From positions 10,977,725 through 11,041,724 of the forward strand of contig OZ017769.1 in the NCBI GenBank assembly GCA_963969345.1: a stretch of DNA of 64,000 nucleotides. Reading direction: 5' to 3'. The notes beneath the pieces were generated by a model. The model was not told the origin of the DNA and did no database searches. It saw nothing but the letters and a program-made list of their open reading frames with translations. The position numbers and the translations under genes were made by a program. Source of the DNA: Turbatrix aceti (Eukaryota > Nematoda > Chromadorea > Rhabditida > Panagrolaimidae). This document shows positions 14,348-23,803 of the stretch, one piece after another; position 1 is the stretch's first letter; each line of letters opens with the position of its first letter.

Positions 14348-14824
14348 TGTCGCATCCTACCGAACACGATCTCTATCGCGCCCCTCGCTCGACCGTTCAC
14401 ACCCTCTCCGAGCTCGTTAGGCGTCATATCGAGTGGGAAAGCTGCCTTATCTCGTCTCCAAATTTGAATACACGTTTGCCGACCGTGCTATTCGAGTTTG
14501 AGATTGAGTTTGAGTTTACAAGTCAGTTGTTGTTGTTGCTACCATCGAATAAACTTGTGTGGTCAACTCTCAACTCGCTCCATCGCTTCGGCCTACATCG
14601 GGTTAGGCGAAGCAATTCAATCATCCCTCGTCGACGGCAAGGCCTTTGAGCTACCCACCTTGAGGAAGCGTAGGCTCCCTGAACGGAAGAGCCCGTGAGC
14701 CACCGTTCATTGAAGCCGTCCATCGCTCCCGGCAAGGCCTTAGAGTCGACCGGTGAAGCATTCATCCGTCCGGCAGCGTGTGAGCACCGCGACATCGTCT
14801 TCTCCTGTCCAGTAGGCTGCGACA
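14348..14824. mobile_element. Probable solo LTR, 477 bp
   Basis: The block starts TGTCGCATCCTAC and ends GTAGGCTGCGACA, so the two ends are inverted repeats matching at 12 of 13 bases and obey the TG...CA rule of retroelement LTRs. An AATAAA at 14548-14553 followed by GT-rich sequence resembles an R-region polyadenylation signal. Base composition differs from the flanks. The expected short target duplication is only weakly seen (ATTG on the left, ACTG on the right). No internal retroelement genes are present, so it would be a solo LTR; a short inverted-repeat DNA element is the alternative. Confidence 0.45.
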
Positions 14825-14914
14825 ACTGTTTGATAAAAAAAATTCTACTTTATTATCACATTTATTTTTTTGTGTTTTCACTTTTGTGCCAGCATTGTTC
14901 GTTTGCCGACGTCC

Positions 14915-14960
14915 TCCACTTTTTCTGCATTCGTCCACCATGCGGCGCAGAAAAAGTGGA
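14915..14960. repeat. 14-base perfect inverted repeat (hairpin)
   Basis: TCCACTTTTTCTGC at 14915-14928 and its exact complement at 14947-14960, 18 bases apart. It could form a stem-loop in RNA or DNA. No neighbouring gene boundary explains it. Confidence 0.7.
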
Positions 14961-15104
14961 CTTCCACCCAGCGGTGGACTTCCGGAAATCAATTTTGAAT
15001 ATTTTTATTCAAAAAAGAACAAAATGCACCTACTATTGACAAATTCTTGCTTTTTTTTCTTGGCGTAACTTTGTGTTGAACATGTTATTATTTTTCTATT
15101 CAAC

Positions 15105-16602
15105 ATGTCCATCAAGATGCTTCGTGCTTTTTGGGTGGTGTTGTTCTGTACTGGTGCACTTCGATCGGTTGCATCATCACATCGTCATCAGCATGACTGC
15201 CGACATGGCTATCTTATGAATCCTCAGCATATTATAGACACATTAATGGCTAATTACAGCCGGTTCGTTTTTTAGTAAGCAACAATAAACAAATTTTGAT
15301 TTTCAAAAGTTCAGTAGCCAAGCTCCAAAAAAACCGGTGAACACGTTTGTCGAGGTAACAATCCAGGACATTATCAAGCTTTCCGTTTTGAGCAACAGTG
15401 TAACAGCTGATTTTTGGTTTTCTGCTATCTGGCATGACCATCGACTTGACTTTTCTCACCTGGATCCCTGTCGGACCAATCTCAGCTTTGACGATACATT
15501 TGAGCGTCGACTTTGGTCCCCAAATGTGTGTATCGTAAATTCTCGCGCAAGTACGATCCATCGATCGCCGAAGGCAAATGTTCTGCTCATGCTCATGGCA
15601 AACGGGACGGTTTGGCTCAACTACCGTGTTCGGGCCGAGGCTCCCTGCGAGATGGATCTCACCTACTTTCCCATGGACAGCCAAAAGTGTTCTCTGGTCT
15701 TTGAATCGTATTCTTACAACACAGCTACCGTAACCATTCACTGGTTGGACACTGCAGTTACACTTCCTGATACGGAGTTGACTGCTTCGGATTACTACCT
15801 GTCTGATGTGAAGTCGTTCAAACACGTGGAACTTTACAAAGCTGGGGAATGGTATCGTCTGACGGCAGAATTGTCCTTCCATCGACGATATGGATTCTAC
15901 ATCTTGCAACTCTACCTTCCGTGCTACACGAGCGTCATCATCTCCATGCTGGGCTTTGCAATTGACGTTCGCGCCCTTCCGGCTAGGATTACCCTTCTGG
16001 TGAACTCGCTCATGACCGCCACGTATCAGTTCGGCAACATCATCAGTCAGCTACCTCCTGTATCCTACGTCAAGGCTGTCGATTTGTGGATCGTTGCTGT
16101 GACAGCCTTTATTTTTGCTTCTGTCATCGAATTGGCCATTATAGCCTATCAGGTGAGTTGCTAGAGGCGAAGTGCGTCTTCTAGCGTGGTTATCACTCAC
16201 CCTGAGGGGACTTATACCGGATTAGAAGGAAACGCGAGGGGGGAATGTTTACTCATGGTGCTCGTTTAGGACAAAAAAGTGATTTTACAAACACAAAAGC
16301 TGAAAGATCGCCTTGCCGGGTCCGGATCTGGTTCACGTGACGATAAAAACGGACAAGAAATTCTGTTTAAGACCACTGCGAATTCAAGCCATCAGGGACA
16401 CGAAAAAGCCTATCAGGAAAAGTTAATCAAGCACCTTGCACACAGCTTCATTGATTGGGGCTCAAAAGTGGATCGAGTCTGCAGCTATGCTTTTCCTATT
16501 GTTTGTTTTTTATCTTGAAATTGAAAAAAGAGTTTTGATGGTTTTTTGCAGGCATTTATACTCTTCAACTTCGCGTATTGGGGTTACTTTCTGACACGAT
16601 AA
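15105..16602 (+). CDS. Cys-loop ligand-gated anion channel subunit
   Basis: Four exons: 15105..15262, 15315..16152, 16270..16500, 16552..16602; 425 residues. Residues about 5-24 are a signal peptide. The extracellular domain carries the Cys-loop, C164 and C178 with exactly 13 residues between them and the FPMD core. Four transmembrane segments follow: M1 at about 246-269, PAR at 275-277 just before M2, M3 at about 311-331, and M4 near the C-terminus ([13 protein letters not shown]). The PAR motif is the usual mark of anion selectivity. [18 protein letters not shown] after M2 resembles the nematode acetylcholine- or amine-gated chloride channel group. There is no vicinal cysteine pair in loop C and no second extracellular disulfide, arguing against nicotinic-alpha and glycine/glutamate receptor types. 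The M3-M4 loop is short (about 75 residues). The ligand cannot be read from sequence. Confidence 0.92.
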
Positions 16603-16883
16603 CAGCAGCACCAGTCCCGTCTGTGTGATGTGCTTCAAGCCAAGCAAGCACAAAAAAATAATCGGATTACCACAAAATTATGCATTTTTACAGCTTTTTA
16701 GTCGACCTATCTTTTTTCTTCCCCTCCTATTTTGATCAACGTCGTTATCGACAACGACAGAAAAAAAACATTGACTCTCATCAGAAGCATTTCTTGTCTC
16801 CGTTGATAAATCTTTCCAATTTTTTTTGTGATACTATTGTTGCTTGTTTATTGGGTCGGAATTGTTTTTTATGGCCAACAACC
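16603..16883. other. Short spacer between channel and SLC17-type genes
   Basis: 281 bases of T-rich sequence on the shared strand. No canonical AATAAA was found between the channel stop and the next start codon, which leaves joint transcription possible but unproven. Confidence 0.4.
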
Positions 16884-19462
16884 ATGAAAACAGATCCAGA
16901 ACACAAATGTAAAAATGATCATGGAAAACTCGATTGTGGTATGTTTTTTTAATAAATGCATTATTTGAACCGAGGCGCTAATTTTTAGATTTATGGTCAT
17001 TTCAAAGTGTCAGATTACAAATTGCCATTCTTTTATGTGGTTCTATGATGATGAACGGTTTGTACAGGGGTCATCTGGGCATGGCATTGGTTTGTATGAT
17101 AAAGCCGTGAGTTTTGAGAGTATTTTGAAAGTTCTATTTTTTTTGTGTATTTTTTAGACGTCAGAGCGAAAACACAACTGTAATTCTGGATGACAGTACT
17201 CAGGTTTGTTATGTTGTCTTTTTTGGACGGTGCAACCGGGAGTTTTTTTTCGACGATTGTGTTTTTTTTTTTACGATGTAAATAGATTATATTTATTAGA
17301 ATCCGGGTTAGTTGTCATTTCTTTGATTGATATATATGTAGTCGAGGGTGTCGTAAAATGAAAACAAGTTTAAATTTTCCGGAATCAAAAAAACATCGAT
17401 CAAGGTTCAATTTTGACCTCAGTGAACCGGATGAGTTGCAGAGTTGCATTTTTTGCATGCCTTCTGCTTGAAGAAGTCTAGAGCGGCACAGGCTACATCA
17501 GTTAGGTCACTGTACGGTCGTGTTTTGTGCACAACACACCAAAGATCCCCTAATACATTGTTAAAAGGGCACCTGTCATCTCCAGGTGTCCGATAATTTT
17601 TTATTGCAATGTCAGCAAATTTTGTAAACATTTTATGATTGATTTTATTTTTAAATTTAGTCAGAGCTTCAAGTTACCTGGAGTCTGTCAGATGTCGGCA
17701 CGATCCACACAGCCTTCTACGCCGGAACCTTTGTCAGCGTCATTCTGGCCCACAAGTTTTCCCAATACGTCGGTGCCAAAACCACAATAACCCTTGGCGT
17801 GTTGCTCAACGTGGTTTGCACGTGGCTTCAGCCCTTTATCGTCTACGTCGCCCCGCACTACGCCTTTACTGTTGTTCTACGCTTTGTCATGGGCTTTGGA
17901 CTGGGGGTTTTTGTGCCCTGCGCGTCGTACATCATAGCAAAATGGTTTCCTCCCCATGAAAAGAGCAGTGCCATGGCACTTTTTTCAACCGGAAATCAAA
18001 TTGGGCTCTCGCTGACAATGTATGGCACCGCCGAGCTCTGCCGATCACCTGTCCTGGCCGGCTGGCCGACGAGCTTCGTGCTCTATGGATTCATCGGGGT
18101 GGTTTTTGTCATTGTCTGGACACTGCTCATGGCAAACAAACCCCGTGAATGCAAGCGGGTCAGCATGGAAGAGCGCCAGCACATTGACGAGGAAAATAGG
18201 TGGACCAAAATCATATCATCCAACCTGGATATTCCCTACGTCAAAATTTTTACTTCACGCGTCATATTGGCAATTTGTATGAGTTCCTTTTGTCAGTCTT
18301 TTGTCATGGTAATTATGATTGCTTACCTTCCGGATTACTACAGATCCGCGCTGAAGCTGAGCATGTCAACGACGGGAATGTGGTCTGCTTTGCCGTATTT
18401 GGTACAAATGTTTTCAAAGATGGGATTTGGATACGTTGCGGATCAATTGAAGCTCCGCAACTTTCCGCCTAATGGGATTACAATATTTTTTAATTGCGTT
18501 GGTAAGTTTTTGTTTTATTTTTTACTTATTTTTTTACAACTTACAAAATCATTTGTTTAAAATGTGAATGGTTTTTTGTTTTTAAAAGCGATTTGGTGGT
18601 CAAATTTGATGCACATTTTTCACAAATGTAATGTTACAAAAAGCAAATTGCATTCATGTTAAAAACGTGCGTCGCATTTGTTTAAACAAAAAAAGATACA
18701 ATTTTTTAAAGAAGCGACACATTTACCTACTTTTACCTATTTTTTATTCTGATCAGTAACCTAATAATGTTTCGTTCACAAAACCCCCATCGTTTCAGCA
18801 TCCTACGGCTGTGCTCTTTGCCTCGTCCTAATCGGATTCACAACCAACGAATTCGTCATAATGTTCCTTGTCTGTCTGGCCCTCAGTTTAACTTGTGCTT
18901 TTGTACCCGGCTACAACACCTCCATCGTCAGTGTTGCACCTTCCTACGCGGCTATCATCTCCGCGTACGCTCAGTCGTATGCCCAGGCAGCCAGCGTCAT
19001 AGCACCCATTATTTTCGGGCAAATTGTTCAGCATGTAGGTCAAACATGCTCCCAACCATGTTCTAAACTTTATTTTAATTTTAGTCAACAGTCGCTGAAT
19101 TCCGATTGGTTTTTTTTATCATCGCAGGAACCTGCATTGTTACCGGTCTTTTTTTCCAGTACTTTGGATCAGCGAACGAACAATCCTGGGCTCAGCCCAA
19201 TTTTCGACAGGCGATGGAGCAGTCAACGTTCACGATCCACGCCGCAGAGTCCCAACCTGAAGTTCAGGCCTCCGGGAAGGAGCATCGGCCTCCCCTCATC
19301 CCGACAATTACGATCGACAGCGTAGAAGCTGCAGCCGGCGGCACGGGAGGAGGATCGATGATGAGTGTAGCGACCGCCGATTGCCCGATCTGCAATCCCA
19401 AGATCTCGCATCGAGTATCCATCCTGGGCATCAACGGAGAAGTCGTCTATCCTGGGTCTTGA
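16884..19462 (+). CDS. SLC17-type (sialin/phosphate/vesicular glutamate family) transporter
   Basis: Six exons: 16884..16938, 16989..17106, 17158..17203, 17661..18501, 18799..19034, 19085..19462; 557 residues. The protein belongs to the major facilitator superfamily: about 12 hydrophobic segments, the first at LQIAILLCGSMMMNGLY, the family block RFVMGFGLGVFVPCASYIIA then KWFPPHEKSSAMA, TGNQIGLSL, and the second-half motif GFGYVADQLK. SLC17 carriers move organic anions such as sialic acid, glutamate or phosphate, often with protons or sodium, across vesicle, lysosome or plasma membranes; the substrate here is not predictable. The N-terminus is short and charged; the C-terminal tail of about 90 residues is hydrophilic with CPICNP near the end. 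Introns three (457 bases) and four (297 bases) are unusually long for this gene set; the former contains an antisense open frame. Confidence 0.9.
17419..17631 (-). CDS. Doubtful antisense ORF inside an SLC17 intron
   Basis: A 70-codon open frame lies wholly within the 457-base intron on the opposite strand. Its composition is less AT-biased than the flanking intron and it has five cysteines (CPFNNVLGDLWC, CAALDFFKQKACKKC). It has no signal peptide and no recognised homologue. It may be a nested gene exon, a pseudogene fragment or chance. Confidence 0.2.
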   Translation of the reverse strand: MFTKFADIAIKNYRTPGDDRCPFNNVLGDLWCVVHKTRPYSDLTDVACAALDFFKQKACKKCNSATHPVH

Positions 19463-19538
19463 GCGGAATTCATGATGTCAAAAAACAAACACACTCAATC
19501 AAGCTTTATCAACTATTTTTGTACTATAAAACACACAC

Positions 19539-19544
19539 AATAAA
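19539..19544 (+). terminator. Polyadenylation signal of the SLC17-type gene
   Basis: AATAAA 77 bases after the stop and only about 40 bases from the stop codon of the convergent minus-strand gene. Confidence 0.6.
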
Positions 19545-19585
19545 TATTTGTTATAAGTACGACAAAATAACCGAAAAATACATAC

Positions 19586-20300
19586 TCACATTTTCAAAAC
19601 AGTCAACAGGCAATCGAGGACCAGGGTAAAGTTGACTTCGGCTGAATCGACGACTCGCATGGATGTTCGGATTTGAATGAAAACTGCTTCGTGGGATTTT
19701 TCAAAGTCCGGATGAATTTTTTCCAGCATGTCGGACATCTAAAATAGTTTTTGCAAAAAAACAACAAAGTGAAAAAAAGCAAACCTCGAGTAGCAAAGAT
19801 CGAATGAATTCTTTGAGGTCAAAAAATCGAACTACTTCTTTTCTGCATAATTTGACTTTTTGGGTGTTTCCTTGACTTCTTCGGGCTGAGATTTCCTAAA
19901 AAATAAATTTTGAAAGCGTTCAAACTTTTTTTATAAAAAAAATACAAACCTTCAACACATCAGTCACATACTGCAACGACGAGCTCAGATTGTCATGAGC
20001 AGCGCAGAGATGCAGAGAAGCCTTCTCCAACTTGCCCATCAAAATCAGCCCGCTCATATGGGTTGCCGAGTTCCTTCGTCGCCGAACGTGCTCTTCGTAC
20101 TCCTCATCCGATGAGTAAAGAACCCTGACAAGCGACGAATCCGTTCCGTAGGTCAGCGAAGTAGTCGTCGTATCAACAGTCAATCCAGACGAAGTCGAAG
20201 CAATGGCGTCTTCTCCAGCGAAAAACTTTTTATCACCCCCAGACTGCTTCCGGCACTTGGTGACATATCCAAGGAACTTTCGAACAATACAGGACGGCAT
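19586..20300 (-). CDS. Unrecognised 204-residue helical protein
   Basis: Three exons: 20300..19950, 19895..19785, 19738..19586, all in phase. The first 70 residues are polar and S/T-rich (LTVDTTTTSLTYGTDSS), followed by an acidic-basic switch (SSDEEYEEHVRRRRN). From about residue 75 onward the sequence has the heptad-like spacing of an alpha-helical bundle (LILMGKLEKASLHLC, LSSSLQYVTDVLKEISA, DLKEFIRSLLLEMSDMLEK). No signal peptide or membrane segment is visible. The family was not recognised. The model ends in AAAATGTGAG, which could also be a splice donor (AAAAT|GTGAG), so a further 3' exon cannot be excluded. Convergent with the SLC17-type gene and 511 bases downstream of AATF on the same strand. 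Confidence 0.6.
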
Positions 20301-20811
20301 AATAATATTATTTTTTCAAAATAAAAAAAATAGGACAAATAGGGAGAGAGTTGTCGTACTCGTCAGCAAACGAACGCAAGAAGTTGAAGGAATGAACAAC
20401 CAGCAATGCACAAAGTCAAAGTCCACCCCGCCCCGCTTGAATGGCATACGCGATATCTCAGTGTGAATGGGTTCTGGAGGGATCGTTTGAGCCTGCCTGG
20501 CAGGCTGGGTAGAAGAAAGAAAAAAAGCCGACAAAAGAAAAATGCACGATAAAAGTTTTACGACTGGGTCAAGTGCTCTGGTTTGCTGCTTCTGATGGAC
20601 AATGACGGCTTTTTTTTATGGGAACGAAAAACAAAAGGCAAAAAAACGCAATTTTGTACGAAAAAAGGGGTTTACGGTAAAAAAATAAAAGCAAATTTGT
20701 TACTTTGAGCCCCGAAAAAATTTCCCTTCGAGAATCATTTTTTTTCCAATACCGTTTCAAAATCAATTTTTATACTCCAAAAAAATCAACAAAAAAGTAA
20801 CAACTCTTCAA
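20301..20811. other. Spacer between AATF and the 204-aa gene
   Basis: 511 bases of A/T-rich sequence between two minus-strand genes. No minus-strand AATAAA was found, so the AATF 3' end is not located. A 72-codon minus-strand open frame (20316-20534) has no supporting feature. Confidence 0.4.
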
Positions 20812-22513
20812 TCACTGAAACAAACTTTTGAAAAGTTCATTTCGCTTTTCTTCGGGCCACGAATCGGGTTCGGCATGTGACGGGTAAAAGTTGACAAGTT
20901 TGGGTATCGTAACAAACCTCAACTTACGACCCTTCGTTGTTCTGCCCTGCGTGACGCGTTTCACACGTTTTTCTCGCAGTCGCTGAAGTTCAATGGCCTG
21001 ACGTGACATCTCGACGGGATCCATGGTTTTGGACGACTTGTGATCGATGAATTCACGAAGCAAGATTTGGTAAAAGTCGTCGTCATCGTAGATTTCAGAA
21101 TCCAGAGTGGTTTCTTTCGGGCCACCGATCCGGATGTGCTCTGAGCGACGAGTTTGGGTTCGGCGGAGGAGGCGGTACTTGTCGGAAAGGATCTGGAATT
21201 TTTTGGGGTAAAAAATGGAGGGAAGAGTTTTTTTGGATTACCTTGTCGATCTGTCGGACAATGGTTGATTCGGTCGAAGTCAAACTTTTGTCGTTGATCT
21301 TTCGGGTGACGAGACGTGTTCTTTCATCCCACTTGGAAAGAATTTCGTTCTGGGGCTTACGATTGGCTTTTTCGAGCGATTGAAGGCGTTTTTGATAGGC
21401 AGAAAGTCTTTGAAGAGACGGCTTCTTGGGTGTCTGGCCGTTCGTCTTCGCTACCGTATCTTTTTTGTCTTCCTCATCCTCATCTTCTGCCTCGTCTTCG
21501 TCGTCGTCGCCCTCAGCGCCGTCGTTTGACTTGGCATCATCATCGTCCTCGTCTTCAGAACTCGTGATTTCCTCATCCATGCCGTCGCTGCCCTTGCTAT
21601 CGCCACCACCGAGACCCAGCACGTCAACAGCATCTGTCAACTCGCCCAGAGCGTCAAAAATATTCCGCCTGGCATCGGCAAGCTTAACACGAGTCGTCGG
21701 TTCGGCATCCTTGGTCAGGGTCTGGGCAAGCTCGCCTCGGGGAAGTTGGTTGAAAAAGCGAAGCGCAGCATGGCTTTTGATCGTAAGATGCATGATTTTG
21801 TCCCACAGTTCGAGTTGTGCTCGGACAGCGGCACCTATACATTACAAAGATCAGTAAAGAGTAAAATAATAAAAATTTTAGGCCACAAACCTTTTTCGTC
21901 TTGACTAGAATCGTCATTCATGGTTACGATACCGTTTTTTCCGCCTTCTTCCTCGTCATCCGTCGGTTTTTCGTTTTCACTTTCCTCCTCCGTTTCCAAA
22001 TCACTTTCTGCTTCTGGCTTCTCATCTTCATCACGGGAACCAAAATCCCAAGTCTTGTCGACCAGTTCGTCGTCTTCTAAAAAAACAGGCCATAAAACCC
22101 CAAAAGTCATCACAACCAACTTTCACTCTCGTTTTCATCGTCGTCGCCGTCAGATGCATGCCGGCCATTCAGAGTAAATCCATTGTCGTTGCCAAAGAGC
22201 TCGGATCGGGTTGCTTTCTTGCCTGCGTACTTGGCGTCATCGTCGCCGAGGTCAATAGCCTGGCGTATGCGTCGCTCGCCGATTTCAGTGGCATCATTTC
22301 CGTCGCCATCTCTTGCGTATTCCAGGATGCGTCGTGATGACGTGCCTGGAAGAGACAAAAAACGTTTAGGAAGTTGCAAAAAGGTGAAAAAGTGAACTGA
22401 AAACAATAAAAACCGAAAAACTCACCATCATCGAAGTCATCGGCCTCTCCAGGATCCACCTGCGCGGGTGTTGGATTGATCAACGTGTCTAGCTGTTTTC
22501 TAAGCGACGACAT
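20812..22513 (-). CDS. AATF: AATF/Che-1/Bfr2 ribosome-biogenesis protein
   Basis: Five exons: 22513..22426, 22345..22121, 22076..21891, 21834..21242, 21192..20812; 490 residues. The first third is highly acidic (runs of D, E and S), as is usual for the family. The central AATF-Che1 domain begins GAAVRAQLELWDKIM and continues past NQLPRGELAQTL; a second acidic tract lies in its middle. The conserved LQSLEKANRKPQNEILSKWD and the C-terminal TRAUB-type domain (DDDDFYQILLREFIDHK, TKGRKLRFVTIPKLVNFYP) complete the match. In yeast Bfr2 acts in the small-subunit processome; in animals AATF works with NOL10 and neuroguidin in early 40S assembly and in transcription control. The start codon gives the typical LRKQLDTLINPTP opening. 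Introns are 80, 44, 56 and 49 bases. Confidence 0.93.
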
Positions 22514-23755
22514 GGTTAAAAATCACCAAATGACGTCAAACAAATCAAGACACGACAAAAACTTCTGAAAAGATGAAAAAAGCGAGAAAGATCCTATAAA
22601 AAAGTCTTGGCGTTGTGTGACATGTTGATTAAATTTTCAAAAATTCATTTTTTGTGGTTTTTTTCCTGTGATGCCGTATTTACTTATTTATCCACTTTGT
22701 TTACTTTATTTTTTCTAAACGTTGCTTGTAACCCACTTTTGAGTATGGTTTACATTTTTTGCTCTTTTCAGATGGCTTGAAAAGGTGAAATGTGATACAT
22801 CACTTTTTTGTTCATTGATAGTCTTTGCATGCGTTTTATAAATAAAAAAAAATTATAAATTTTTAATTTGTGCATGGGCCTTGTTTCCTTTCTTTTCTCT
22901 CTTTTCTTTTGCGTGCAGACGGACGTGTTCGTGGATTCAACCAGACCGCTACCTTGTCCTGGTCCTTCTTTGTTCGATCGGCTGTTGTGTCATGCATTCT
23001 TACTAGGTGAATCATGAAAGTAACCTTTCGTTTGAAGTCGTCGTTTGCATGATGTTGTTTTGCACTACTCTTCGCTTCTTTTTATGACGTGCTTTTCTGG
23101 CAATTTGACGAAATCTATTTATTTATCAAAATGTGTCTTGCGGGACTTGTGCATGAATGATGGAAGAAAACGGGAAGTGGTAACAGTTGGAATTGCCATC
23201 CAACTTCCCCCTTTTTCCTATTTTTCTTCCTCCAAGTCCGAGGTCCCGGCGTCCTCTCAATCAAAGTTCGGGGCAGAGGAAATATTATTATTATCATCAT
23301 GCCATGCACCTAACCCAGCCAACCGAGCGCCTGAACCCAAAACAAATTATTTTTTCCTCTTGATGGTCAAATTCACTGAACGTAATGCGTTTTGACTAAA
23401 TTAACCCCTAGCAAACGTACTAAATTGTGTTTGAGATAGCAAAAAAAAAGTTACAAGGACATCGTTATGTTAACAAGTTCTGTTTAACTACACCAGAATG
23501 ACGAGGGACAAATTTGGTATTCCGGCATAATTACAGCCTGTGTGCACCAAAGAAGATACTAAATACTTAGTTTTTATTTGTTTTCCATAATGAGTTTCTT
23601 TTATTCAGGGTCAAACAGGGGCGAAATTGTAAGTGTAGCGTTGAAGTGAGAGCTATCAACACTGTTGTTATCAGAGACTCAAATGGATCTGACTTGGCCC
23701 ATTCTGCCGCTCCGGTCCAGGCCCGAAGTGACAATCCGTTTAGTCCTGAAAATAA

Positions 23756-23803
23756 TCGTAGTTACCGTTTCTAAAAAAATCGTAGTTACCGTTTCTAAAA
23801 ACA
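23756..23803. repeat. 24-base tandem duplication
   Basis: TCGTAGTTACCGTTTCTAAA plus a short A run occurs twice in direct succession, with differences only in the A run. Confidence 0.7.

Larger units (their letters stand above)
14035..15104. other. Intergenic with a probable solo LTR and an inverted repeat
   Basis: Upstream regions of the divergent 461-aa gene and channel gene. A GC-richer block (14348-14824) stands out from the AT-rich flanks and is described as a probable solo LTR; a 14-base inverted repeat lies at 14915-14960. No exon recognised. Confidence 0.5.
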
